Position numbers and translations under genes: made by a program. Below, one piece after another: positions 51,901 to 61,199 of a DNA stretch of 64,000 nt (its first letter is position 1; the number at the start of each line of letters is the position of its first letter). The notes under the pieces were generated by a model. That model was not told where the DNA came from, did not search any database, and worked only from the letters and a program-made list of their open reading frames with translations. The stretch is taken from positions 886,201 to 950,200 of the forward strand of contig NC_087066.1 of the NCBI RefSeq assembly GCF_963678635.1, read 5' to 3'. Source of the stretch: Symsagittifera roscoffensis (taxonomy: Eukaryota; Xenacoelomorpha; Acoela; Convolutidae).

Positions 51901-52635
51901 TTTAGTGCTGCTTGCCCCTGTATTTCATTTTAGTTTCATGTAAAATAGATAAGAGTTGGAGGAAGTGTGTTGCAGGAGCGAGCGAGTGGAGATAGTGTTG
52001 TTTGCGTGGACATAGTTCTGGACAACTCTGGCTATGAGTTGGTGACTGATCTGGTGCTGTGTTATTACCTGTTGAAACAGTGGCCCGACCTTCGTGTCAT
52101 TCTCCACTGCAAACAGCTTCCCTGGTTTGTTAGTGACGCCACTCTACACGACGTACACGCTACTCTATACCGCATGGCTTCTTCATCAGCATCATCGTCA
52201 ACGTCACACACACAACTGCAGCAGGTGGCTTCCTATCTGCAACATCAATTGTTCATCACCCATAGACTCTCTCTAAGTGCAGACATGTTCTGGACTCTTC
52301 CCTGCAGTATAGAACAGATGCACAAGTATGACCCGTACCTGTTTCGCCAGCTGGAACACAACAGCAATCTGCTACTGTTCAAGGGAGACCTCAACTACCG
52401 CAAGATCAGCCAGGACAGAGACTGGATCCCCACCCATACCTTCTCGCCCCCCTTCCCAGTGCCCCTGTGTGCAGTGCGCACTCTCAAGGCAGACACCGTG
52501 TTCGGACTGAGTGAGGAGAAAGTGAAATGGGCCACAGATCGAGACACCCGCTGGATGCTGAGTGCCAACTTCGGCGTCATCCACTTCATGCAGCCACACA
52601 AACACATTGCAGATAACGAGACCGACGCTACTTGA
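39713..52635 (+). CDS. ARMT1: ARMT1 (DUF89 damage-control phosphatase family), exons 39713-39951, 40323-40476, 51480-51626, 51976-52635
   Basis: The four exons join in frame (phases 2, 0, 0) to about 399 residues, against roughly 440 in human ARMT1, which I recall. Family blocks appear in order: WLYSECYIYRKI, FDWFGQQKS, SLWGNKCDLSISGG, VLDNSGYELVTDL (the metal-binding Asp-Asn), PWFVSDATLHD, LFKGDLNYRKI and the RTLKA motif of subfamily III. ARMT1 is described as a metal-dependent phosphatase acting on sugar phosphates such as fructose-1-phosphate; protein-carboxyl methyltransferase activity has also been reported. All recognisable catalytic motifs are present and no stop interrupts the exons, so the gene looks functional. 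The N-terminal exon was not found. The second intron is 11 kb and filled with retroelements. AATAAA at 52902 follows the TGA by 267 nt. Confidence 0.93.
40323..40476 (+). CDS. ARMT1: ARMT1 exon (FDWFGQQKS region)
   Basis: The acceptor is TTGTGTTGCAG and the donor is CTCAAG|GTCATC. The split codon AG|T gives Ser. The exon encodes 'SFDWFGQQKSRAYQESL' and ends 'LSKLLK', which joins to 'MSLWGNK' in the next exon as the family requires. Confidence 0.9.
40477..41639 (+). other. ARMT1 large intron, left part
   Basis: AT-rich intron sequence with no recognised gene. It precedes the RT-fragment array. Confidence 0.6.
42646..42655 (+). repeat. Target-site duplication, left copy
   Basis: ACAAAATGGA, repeated at 46356-46365, flanks the LINE. 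The interrupted host repeat continues across it, giving the exact insertion point. The first bases of the right copy merge with the CAA tail. Confidence 0.8.
42656..46355 (+). mobile_element. Full-length LINE (CR1/jockey-type, APE endonuclease), 3.7 kb
   Basis: Bounded by a 10-bp target-site duplication and ending in a short (CAA)n tail, inserted into unit 1 of the RT-fragment array. The single ORF is intact and the 5' end looks complete, with only about 53 bases before the ATG. It is therefore younger than the array and may be active. The exact clade cannot be fixed without a tree. Confidence 0.9.
42709..46344 (+). CDS. LINE polyprotein: 2A-like leader, zinc finger, AP endonuclease, reverse transcriptase (1211 codons)
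   Basis: Numbering from ATG 42709. Residues ~32-52 are a Leu-rich stretch ending SGINPNPGP, a 2A-like ribosome-skipping motif (NPGP 49-52), preceded by 'LLILILLLR'. Residues 57-83 are a PHD-like C-x2-C-x12-C-x2-C-x3-H-x2-C finger. After an Asn/Pro/Ser-rich linker comes an exonuclease-endonuclease-phosphatase domain at ~173-390 with FNCNG, QET (E205), GDANAH (D305, N307, H309) and SDH (D381, H382). RT is at ~500-860 with YRPISLL, LDLSKAFD, GVPQGSVLSP and YADD (825-828). A C-terminal Cys/His cluster (CPTC...CH...C) lies near 1159-1175. The protein nicks target DNA and copies the LINE RNA in the nucleus. No RNase H domain is seen. All catalytic residues are present. Confidence 0.92.
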   Translation: MQMASSPPSHWVGRSSEISGFSVTERLKPARLLRLLILILLLRSGINPNPGPGPYFCSPCSFRIKRTQPSVWCHICGYIHLKCSGLTHPQLPNLTTPNSQTCSTSLTAPQPHLPNPPPPPTLPTSSNKNSSSQNRANRNRVNSVNNSSSNNHFNHTAVNNVNSSPHPAKGLLKILQFNCNGISGKAPEIAAFLSQNQIHIAVFQETKLRKKSRNPSLGSHYTLIRKDREKEGGGLLIAIHESIQYEEININNDGTLEAMGISVVASSSKLRIYNFYIPPRSSCPPGYSASLAELLEPGDALVLGDANAHSQLWNSNIEEDQRGSVLSNEITESTFAPLNDDTQTRVPFNSENQLSSPDISLASQSFLLSTSWTPIKSLGSDHLPILLELPLDDFINFSPKRTFINFLKADWIKFTEEIEEGFFSAVPPSGVAAGEKFLRDLVLRAARHHIPAGRIRHFTPSLSPESTALAAERDLSRQQNLPPEVISQLNCRLMKQTAKDKENKWREFLRTCDYRTGARKFWKVVRSLNGSKPVAGRHPITFGSKPIHSPRDITSSFNKQFTNARPHASDKLLRITRRKIAKLPLSDSPIFTPENTKQAIADSKPSRALGPDGLCNIHLKHLGPLATQYLTYLFNISLSENIIPQIWKNSKIAPLPKPNKDLKQSTSYRPISLLCPAVKILERLVHPIFTKHLPNAKHQHGFRPFHSTATALSTLEFYISDGFNQNRPPKRTVLATLDLSKAFDMVCHRSLVELVHDTLLPRSLVRWLSNYLNGRQAATSFREHTSPHRIIHCGVPQGSVLSPILFNFYVHDAPPPPDNVNLVSYADDFHPFASSSNIDIASNSINSYLKRLYDFFTSRKLSFASSKGSVTLFSSYNKEFNKTPSVLLNNEALPLNKNPTILGVTFDPTLCFATHCKQSAEKARRRIGILKALAGSTWGHSKETLLLTFKALIRPILDYAAPAWSHASSNTSINCLQVAQNQSLRVVTGSNLMSSTAHLHSESEILTVKDHHTLLSSQFFISTYRSHHPINFIHSHPPPPRLLRPSIISCFKEDTQKILTDFSVYANHPLVLDDRDEVSTFIFNYYKPILKDNHTSLVTKFLAETPPSKVICIPPPKIDPSEKSLPRPTRCKLSQLRSGYSRLLNTYLSRLDSSISHLCPTCSLAPHTTCHLFNCSQNPSPLTPADLWLRPVEVAKFLDLETEEPNPTRVG
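46356..46365 (+). repeat. Target-site duplication, right copy
   Basis: ACAAAATGGA, matching 42646-42655. The host repeat resumes with GTGCTGTTATATGG, the same sequence that follows this point in the other three units. Confidence 0.8.
50341..51479 (+). other. ARMT1 large intron, right part
   Basis: AT-rich sequence with long T and A runs, and no gene recognised. It ends at the acceptor TGTCCGTGTGTAG. Confidence 0.6.
51480..51626 (+). CDS. ARMT1: ARMT1 exon (SLWGNKCDLSISGG)
   Basis: Phase 0 at both ends, 49 codons. The acceptor is GTGTGTAG and the donor is TCTCAG|GTGCAG. It begins 'MSLWGNKCDLSISGG', a signature block of the family. Confidence 0.93.
51821..51901 (+). other. Near-perfect 37-bp inverted repeat in an ARMT1 intron
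   Basis: Arms 51821-51857 and 51865-51901 pair over 37 bp with a single mismatch around a 7-base loop (TGCAACC). The hairpin lies within the 349-bp intron 51627-51975. The length would suit a pre-miRNA or hairpin siRNA precursor, or a palindrome formed by recent inverted duplication. Confidence 0.9.
51976..52635 (+). CDS. ARMT1: ARMT1 last coding exon (catalytic C-terminal half)
   Basis: The acceptor is GTGTTGCAG before 51976 and the stop is TGA at 52633-52635; 219 codons. It holds VLDNSGYELVTDL, LPWFVSD, a Ser/Gln-rich insertion (about 'ASSSASSSTS', not in the family core), FWTLPC, LLLFKGDLNYRK and VRTLKADTVFGL. Confidence 0.95.
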   Translation, partial: ERASGDSVVCVDIVLDNSGYELVTDLVLCYYLLKQWPDLRVILHCKQLPWFVSDATLHDVHATLYRMASSSASSSTSHTQLQQVASYLQHQLFITHRLSLSADMFWTLPCSIEQMHKYDPYLFRQLEHNSNLLLFKGDLNYRKISQDRDWIPTHTFSPPFPVPLCAVRTLKADTVFGLSEEKVKWATDRDTRWMLSANFGVIHFMQPHKHIADNETDAT

Positions 52636-52901
52636 TGTGTTTCAGTTACTCATGTGCAACTGTTTTGCTGTCGTAGTTAGAGTGTCGTCTATATCTCAAG
52701 CTCTACCTGACACAGGGGACCGTGTTGTATTCTAGCATCATCTCCACCAAATTGGTCTGGACCTCTCAAAATTGTGAGGGAATTTTGAGCTAACTGAGCG
52801 ATGCTGGGTCGTTATCGTTTGTCGTCGCTTCGTTATCTAATTTCAACACTCCATCATATATATTCGCTTGATTATCAATCATATCTTGTTAAACAAATTC
52901 G

Positions 52902-52907
52902 AATAAA
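52902..52907 (+). terminator. Candidate ARMT1 polyadenylation signal
   Basis: AATAAA, 267 nt after the ARMT1 stop; the first strong signal downstream. Confidence 0.5.
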
Positions 52908-55900
52908 ATTATTCAGGTTATGTGCTCGTGTTGAGGCAAATAGATTACTCTATGCCCGTTGGTTCTGATAAATGGCTTTTCATATTTTCACTAGAAGCTA
53001 TATTTATGTTGAAGGCTAATTGGAACCTTCGTTTCAGGTTTATAAGTTATTTTACAATTATTTACAACGACTAGCTAGCGAGCGTAATGTTATATTACGA
53101 ATTCATATATCTGACATGCAAATGAAAGTGTTCACTTGGTGAAATTTTTTTGCAGTTTAGCCTTACAATAGCATAGAAACTTGAATGTCATGCGTTTATT
53201 TGCGTTATTGATGGCTAGTATTTGGATAAATTCAAGAGCTTATGGTGCAAATAGAAGGACGTAAGACTCTAACCTACTGGTTGATGGTTTTGTTGTGACA
53301 CATGTCAAAAGTTTCTTTTGCAAGGCTAAATTTGCGTTTTCGTTCAGAATTTCATTTTTTTCAAGCTTTTTTGCAGTTTTTTTTTGTGTTTGCCAATTGC
53401 AGCTTTGTCTCTGCGTTGAAATTGTTAAAAAATTACGCCTGCGTATTGCAAACGTCATCAAATCGGAATATAGACTTTTTAGCCGGTTAACAGCTAATTT
53501 AAGAAATCATTTTCAAGGCGTTAATCCGCACTTGTGGATTGGAGGTAACACACATGCCTGCGAATACGAAAATTCTTGTTTCAAAACTGGCCAACACCTG
53601 GCTTTTTAAAAGGAAAGTTTTTGTACAAAAAATATTGGTCAGATTATGTTGGGTTGTATGCTTATTAGGCTTAAATTTTTTTTTAAAGTTTCTCCACTTG
53701 CAAAAGTAAGTGACTTGTAATTGGGAATAAGACTTGTTTCCCGTTACAACATTTCTTACAAACTCTGCTTATATGATCATCTCTGATGACCTGCTCAGTT
53801 TCTTGAAATTTCAAATAAAACTACCTCGTCGACTCATATATAGGTCGTGATGATTTTTTTTCAACAGGTCTTAAACTGTGTTCAGGCTCGGATTTACACT
53901 TTGAGAGTAATGAACGTAGTGAAGACTCTTACATAGGTCTTGGTTCTTTTTTTCTAGGGAAAATCTTAAAAAAGTCTCTTATAACTACAGATGTGCATTC
54001 ATAGGTATTGATGCATTTATGAATGCACTTCGGTATGTATGCACTTTTTGAGTTCAATTGAAATTCATCTGCTGAAAGGGACGTAAATAGCACTCTCTAA
54101 AAAGAAGGAACGTGGAAATGGTGCAAAAAACGTGAATGATTTCTAGTTTCGAAAGTGGAATTTAATTTTTAGATTTCCAGAGGAATAAAGACTTACATTT
54201 TGATCCAGTTTTCTCTAGTTGGGTTCAAGTTATCAATATCCCGCTAATCATAATTTGTTCCAGAAACTCAAAGATCTCAACGTGTATCTGTTTTTTTCTT
54301 TGAAATTCGAAAGTTTATTCGAAAGTCAGTGTTTTTTTAATGTTTACTTGCGTTCATTACTTTTTTCCAATCTTCGATTGGCTATGTTTTGCGATCTGAC
54401 TTTTGATTTATTTTAAGGTTCACTTCTTTTCCTTTGTTAAAATGAAAGTAAATTCCATTATCGAACAATAAAAATATAAAAGTCACGAAAAACATGATAG
54501 CTTTTTATTTCGAAAATGGAAGTTTAGCTTTTTGTTCCCAGCTAAATATAGCTAATGATCCATTTTTCTCAAATTGGGTTAGTTTTATCAAAAAATATCA
54601 AAAGACTTGTCTAGAAGTTCATTGAGTTATAAAGCAATCAATTCTTTTTAGAAATTCGAGAGTTCAGATTTTTTCGAAAAAAAACGAAAATTAAACGCGC
54701 TTTGAACTATCTCGCCACGATTAAGCTTTTTCAAAGTGTTATTTTGAGCATGCGTACGCTATAGCTTATCTGGAAATATTTAGTCTTGCGAAAGCAAGTG
54801 TCTTGTAATCGGGAAATAGACTTTTCTCATATACAATTTTTCTTATAAATCTTACTTGCTTTATTATTAAATCTTAACAAGTTTTTGTGTCGTAAGGTTG
54901 GGGTTTGAGTCTCGGTCGTACCTTGTTTTTTTCAGTAGGTTTGAAATTGAACTTGAATTTCGTAGATTTTAGAAGTTCAAGTTTTAGTTTCCTTGTGGTT
55001 GATGATTGAAATTTTTCCATTTTTCTGCTGGCTGTTTGAAATTTTAAACGTGCATTTAACTATCTCGCCTTCAATAAGCTTTTGCCTATCTGGTCATTAT
55101 TTAACTTTCAATTATATATCGACTTGTTTTATTGTACTCATACAATTTTTCAAGTCATTTGCAAGTGTTTGTGCTTAATTAATTTATCAATCAGTCAGGT
55201 CTTATTTTCTGTTTTTTTTTTTCGGAAAAGTTAAGAGAAATCAGAAGCGATACGGCGAAAAATCGAATTTAAGCGTCAACTTTTTAAATTCAATTCAAGT
55301 TCGTTTGGTTAATGAAAGGCATATTCGCTCTCCTATAATAAAAGTGTAGATTTTGGGACAGAACCCGGATTTATTTGTTACCTATATATGCCGCGTATGG
55401 AGAAGGGTACTAGTGTCGATGAATGAAGAAAAAACACGTAATAAGGCCATTGGACATAGGTAAATGGCAGGGCATTTAGTTGTGTAACTACCGAAGTGAA
55501 AATTGCGCCATAAGTTTCAAAAGTGGCTAATGAGTTTGAAAACTCCCAGCGGAATATATAAATACCTGATGAAGCATTTGTATCAAATGGACTGTTTATA
55601 TTGCAAAAATTTTAATCATAGAAAATTTTCCTTTTTCTGTCTTTGTTTATTGACGTGTTATCTGTCTAGTTGCTTTTCGTTTTTCTTGAGTCTCAAGAGC
55701 TCCTGGCGGTTTGTTGCTGAGATTTGCTAACTGAAACTTCGCTTCGGTGTCAATAGTTTCTTAATAACTCCTTATTCATGTATATATATTTTTTACTTAG
55801 TGTTTTTTTTCATATGCGTTATTATTTTTTCGTTTTGTTAACCGAATAAAGGCTTCATTACGCTGGCGATTAGCGGCCGGGACCTGTTTTTTATGAGCTG

Positions 55901-56140
55901 AAAATTATCCGCGAGTCAAAAAACCTTTGTCGGACTTCTTTGTCTGCTTTTTTGTTTTACCAAATTTGTCTAAAATTTTGGCTTTTATTACTCAAATTAG
56001 AAAATATTTCATTGTATTTGGGTTTTGGACAAGTAATTAAGTTTCAAGAAATTTCGCCGATTTTTTTGCTAATTGATATTTTTGATGCTGTTCATTATAC
56101 GTTTTTGAATGTTTTTTTTTAAAACTTCAAGTAGTATTCA

Positions 56141-56215
56141 GTGCTTTTGGTGGAGTGGTAACACCCATGCTTGAGACGACAAATCCCAGAAGTTCGATTC
56201 CAGTCCGGACCTGTG
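56141..56215 (+). repeat. tRNA-derived SINE-like segment
   Basis: Box A-like TGGTGGAGTGGTA (56148-56160) and box B-like AGTTCGATTCC (56191-56201) have tRNA-like spacing, but the ends do not pair as an acceptor stem. So it is a SINE head or relic and not a tRNA gene. Confidence 0.5.
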
Positions 56216-58726
56216 TTCCGTGGAAACTGAAACTTTTAGATTATCCTGGAGCTTCATGTCTGCTAATTTTTGTCGGCTTAGGCCGTGCAGAAAGTTTCGG
56301 TTTCTTTCAAGCATTTTAAAAGTTCTTAAAAAAGTTTCTAACGGTGAAAGTAATTTTGCCTGCGACTAGCGGATGCCTACGACTAGCAGTGCTCTGTTAC
56401 CCAATTGGGTTCGTTAACTGTCCCCTCACTGTTTCTGGTGCTTCATTTTAAATTCTCGTTGTATGCATATTTACCATTAACAATGAGAGATAAATTCTTT
56501 CTTTCTTTCTTTCTTTTGTTCTAGGAATTTTTTGGTCTTGGTTATGCTTTTTTTAGGTTTTAAAATTTTTGATTTCGTCTCTTCATTAGCTAGTAATCAT
56601 AGTCATTTATTTTTGTATCGCAAGTGATGCGGGGCTTTGTGCAATTTTTGGAAAAAGTATTCTTAAGTTTTCAGAGTTTTGTTCTTTTCTGGTGAAAGTT
56701 TTTGCGTGTTTTTCTTTGCTGTTACCAAGAGAAATTTTGAAGATAATCACTTTCAAGTCCATCGTTAGGCGATTTGTAATTTCAATTCAAATTATTTTGC
56801 TAAAAATAAATCAAATTTCGCTCTCTAGTTATGAAAGTGTAGACGAGCAAAAGATATGAGTGATTGACTTTTGTCTCGAATGTGGTTTTTAAGTTTTCGA
56901 TACCCATCAGTGGAAAAAAAAATACTATTGATCTGGTGTTCTCAAATTTTTGTTTTTATTTTTTTTTAGGAATCAGCTCTTTTTAAAAGGGAGAATAAAT
57001 ACGTCCTTCAATTACAAAACCGCAAATTGCGGATAAAACTCTGACTAGTCTGGAGAACGAAATTTAATTTTCAGAGTTTTCTGCGTAATAAAAAATGATT
57101 AGCTATTAGCTTTATTTTCGACTGTTTTTTTTTGTTTTCTGGTAGTATCTTTATCTGTAGTTTTATCAACAGCTTTGTCATGGCCTATCTAGGCCTGCCA
57201 TGTTGGGCTTAAACAAATCTTCTAGTGTGTTTTTGTTACTTTCAACAAGTGTGTTTACTTCAATCGGGATATTTCCATAAACATTAATTTTTACGATTCT
57301 CTAACAAAATGACCTTGTTTTATTATGGAGCCTCAATGTCTTTCATGCGCTTCTCACTTGGTCTAGGTGTTACACACACATTTTCTGGTCTTGAGGTATT
57401 AGGGTGGGGTCCCAGGCTGAACTTGAATTTTTTCTGGGAAGCGTGGGAAACGATTTTTTTTGGAAACTTGAACAGTCGGTCCTTTGTTTGTCTGCAAACT
57501 TCCAAACCGCTGAATATATTTCATTTGAAGCTTAACTTTCCTTCTCATTTAATCTATTTCATTTATCTGTTAATTGTAAAAATATCCAATTCTGATTTTG
57601 TATAATTTCTTTTTTTTTTCGTTTCCTTTTCGTTGAAGTGGTTTTGGCTTATGTTATATCGGTTTAGTTAATTTATTTTGCGTCGTTTAAAAGACAACAA
57701 ATATTGTGCTGCTTTTTTGTGTGTCAGGAGTAATGGGGCGTAGTTCTTAAACATTTAACCTCAGATTTTTTGGTTTTCAAAAGCTTTTTGGTTTTCGGGT
57801 CAAGTGCCTTCTCCCCAATTGCTGACGGGTAAATGATTTTGATTGCTTATTTTTGCTGTGATTGTGTTTTCTGACATGTTTCCTTAAAATGAACATCCTA
57901 GGAGACAAACGTTTGGTTTTTATGCAGAACTTTTTTCATCGTTTTTATCCTACTGTTTTTTCGACATAGTGGCTCAAATCCTGTGTTCTGGCCGTTAGCT
58001 TGCAATGCTGAGTTTATGTTTTTATCTGATCCACCTCGGTGTAAAATTTGAGACTTGGATCGTTTTATTTTCAGGTTTTGCGGGCTGTCAAGTATGGGGT
58101 TAAGATTTGATACTATAAATATGACTACAAATCTTTCAGGCTTCGATATATTGTGATTTTTATAGAAATTTTGAATATAGTGTCCGAAATATTCGTAGTA
58201 AATTAAAAATTTACAGGAAATTTGTTGGTTTGCCACGTTTATTTTGTTCAGCAAAGCTGGGAAGTTTGGACTGAAATTTTGAGACTTCGTAGTTTTTAAG
58301 GTTTCAAGTGTTTTTAATCTCTTCTAGTGTTTCATGATCAATGAAAATTTTTGTAGCTGCCTTTTTCTAAGGACCTACATAAGATTGTAGTTTAGAACCA
58401 GTCTTATAGAAATAAAAAGTTTCTATTTTTTGAGATCCCGATGTTTTCATAAAAATAAATATTGCTCTATAGAAATGTTTAACCCTAACCTCGTGTACTT
58501 TTTTTTTATATATAACTTTGTTCATAGGACTCATCTCCTGCATCCTCGCTTCACCAAATTTCTTTTATTACACATGCATAGCTTGTGTTATAGTATGAAC
58601 TTTTTTTCCAAGCTAAGTCGTGAATATTGTTGCGATGTGTTCATTTTGAAAGTATTAAGTACAGCCAAGATTCAAAATAGACTATTGTATTACAAATAGC
58701 ACTTTAGCTTCACGGTATCATGGATC

Positions 58727-58795
58727 TGTAGCGTAGAGGTAGGGAAGGAGACCAGCAACAAAATAAGACGGTTCGAACCTGGGCAGGTTCGGATG
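58727..58795 (+). repeat. tRNA-derived SINE-like segment
   Basis: Box A-like TGTAGCGTAGAGGTA and box B GGTTCGAACCT (58770-58780) have 28 bases between them. No acceptor stem forms. A further box B-like GGTTCGAAATC lies at about 58974. Confidence 0.5.
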
Positions 58796-59358
58796 TTTTT
58801 AACGATTTTTTTGTATATAGTTAAAATGTGTCCGCTCTATAAATTGAGGCTTGTTAGTTGGTGCTTATGCGTCATAATTGCAACTTCGCCTCTTTGTTAT
58901 AATTGCAAATTCAATCAGCCATCCCGCGCATCTGGCTTAAACGTAACACATCTGTTTGATACGGCAAAGGGTTTGGTTCGAAATCGGTCGGGACCTGTAT
59001 TTTTTTTGCTAATTTGAGTTTCTGTGCTTTTTCAGATTATCGTACTTTTTATGAAAACATAATTTTTTTTTATTTGATTTTTCTTTTAGTTTGAATTTAA
59101 TCACAGTCATTCAGTATTATATTGCAAGCTCAGTGTAAAGAATTTTCCTTGAACCTAAATTATTGGTTCTGTTTTTGTATGTATTAAAACATAATCAGAT
59201 GGAAAATCGGCAGTTATCTTAAAGTGGAAACGAGCTGGATTGCGTGTCGTTTGTGATAGTAATTGCTCTTTCTGTTTGTAGGTCATTGTTGTTGGACTGT
59301 GTGTTTCTATGAGTAGTGGATGAAAGATGAAGTGATTTCAGATTGAGCTTGGTACTGA

Positions 59359-60668
59359 ATGAACTCTGTGCCTAATCAGCAACACCCCAACACCCATGCA
59401 CAGCAGTCATCTGCATCAAATCAACAACAGCAACATATGCAGCAGCAACAGAATGTGGCCGCAGTCGCTGCAGCAGCTGCTGCTCAGTTCTCAGCTGGGC
59501 CCCCACCCCACCATCCTCATCACCATCAATTGCTGCAGACATACCACCCCCACCCTCATCTCATGCTGGACACCAACCTCCAACAACAACAACAGCAGCA
59601 GACACATCAAAGCAAGGTAGGCTCTCAAGTCAGCCCCTTTTCCTTGAATATTTAGGCGGCTGAAGTTTGAAAACGACAAAAAGTCCACTTGGATAAACTG
59701 AACAGAAATTTAAATACCACAAAAATCGATCCCATCAGAGTCTTACTACTATAAAAAATATACCTAAAACTTCAGAAAATATGCCAATTTATAGAGCTCC
59801 ACAAAAGCTTATTTCGGCACAAAAAGTCGTAGTCTGAAATAACGAAAAATTTATGTCACTTTCAATGTCCGAGAAAATTTTTGGCTCGATTGTGTCATGC
59901 TAGTAATGAGAATTGATCTAGAATCGCCCTGTCTGAACTTCGTTTGAAACAATGGCCACTCCCAGCTTCTTTTAGAAAAATATTTTGGCCTTTGAACAAG
60001 TGAAAGCGTTAAAACTTTGACCGTTTTATGGAAACTACCCTTTGAAATCTGAAATGAAAAGGGTATTTTTTTTTAAATGAAAAGGTTGCGAGCATTTTCT
60101 CTGCAGAAGCGGTGACTCCTTTATTTTTTGCAATATTTCGTTCGTTTTTTTTGAAATAAGCCATTGATCCAGTTTTCTCAGCTATTGTTTTTATAAAGCC
60201 AGCAAAATTGATTGTTTTTTTTTTTGAATATTTTTGAGGCTGAAGTACCAAGTATGATTGAAACTTACAGAGCTACTGGCATGCGCTGCTGCCTGCTCTC
60301 CTTTAGTTTTGTACCCTGCTTGTTGTTGATGGCTTTACTTCTATGGTCCATTGTTAATCAAGTCTGTTCAGAGTGGTTTCATGGGCTACCAGACGTACCC
60401 TTACATGCTGCACCCAACAGCAGTCAGTCAGCATCAGCAGGCCACCGGACTCCAGTTCCCCTCCCCACAGTCGACAAGTGGAGGGGGAGGGAATAGAGGG
60501 GGAATGGGGGCTGCAGGCAGCACCAGTGGAAGTAGTAGAAGAGATAAGGCGCAGTACCATCATGGACCAGCCTCACGCATGCAACACAGCCAAGGAGCCA
60601 GCAGTCTGAGCATAGGAGAACCACATCACTCTCACAGACCCAAATTCGTTAGTGTCAATGCTCAATAG
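59359..60668 (+). CDS. Gln/His-rich protein of unknown function, exons 59359-59616 and 60372-60668
   Basis: A splice acceptor (TTCTGTTTGTAG, ending 59281) opens an exon with a short 5' UTR and ATG 59359. Donor AAG|GTAGGC follows 59616 and acceptor CTGTTCAG precedes 60372, both phase 0, giving 184 residues. Exon 1 is low-complexity: poly-Gln runs, an Ala run and a Pro/His-rich stretch. Exon 2 has 'GFMGYQTYPYMLHPT', a Gly/Ser-rich stretch, a small basic patch (SRRDK) and 'HRPKFVSVNAQ' before TAG. Such composition is typical of disordered transcriptional or RNA-binding regulators; I do not recognise the family. More exons may exist upstream or by alternative splicing. The 755-bp intron holds nothing else recognised. 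Confidence 0.6.
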
Positions 60669-60709
60669 CATATTCGTCCTTTACTCAATGGTTGTAACAT
60701 AACAAGTCC

Positions 60710-61165
60710 AACAGATAACAACATCGACTATAACAAGGATCTAGATAACCCTTAATTATGGCTGCAGTTGAACAAATTAACGCTTAAAAACCATGAGGAG
60801 GTTCGCCTTAAATCCAATGCAAATTATAAAATCAGCTCTGTAAAGATTAACAATTTTACCCAGAATCACGATACTTAGCATCAACTGAATTTGGCGAACA
60901 GCAGCTCGAGCTCAGCAAAATATGCAGGCATTGTAATTGACGCAAACCTTAATTTCATGGATAATACCTATGTTTTATCGATTAAGATATTATTTTAATC
61001 AAAAACACCTTAAAATTGACGAAACGTTTGATAAATCTGTTTATCAGCATGGAGTGTTACTATGGAACGGAAAACAAAACGGATTACTTGAAACTATAAA
61101 AACGGCTAAGATCAGTTTGGAACAACTTTTCAAACTGAGGAAACTTGCTAGTATACTTTCTTAAG
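60710..61165 (+). pseudogene. LINE RT C-terminal remnant
   Basis: Broken frames give 'LWLQLNKLTLKNHEE', 'YAGIVIDANLNFMDN' and 'YQHGVLLWNGKQNGLLETIKTAK', the order seen at the end of LINE RT domains and in the array at 41640-50340 (YGVLLYGL...). Confidence 0.45.
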
Positions 61166-61199
61166 AGATCAGCACAGGTGATACTATTTAGGAGATTTG

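Larger units (their letters stand above)
52908..59281. other. AT-rich intergenic region, no coding gene recognised
   Basis: About 6.4 kb with only short random ORFs, a TTTC microsatellite near 56495-56515 and tRNA-derived SINE-like pieces. Confidence 0.6.

Noticed and set aside
56141-56215. A functional tRNA gene
   Set aside because: A and B boxes are present but no acceptor stem or clear anticodon arm forms.
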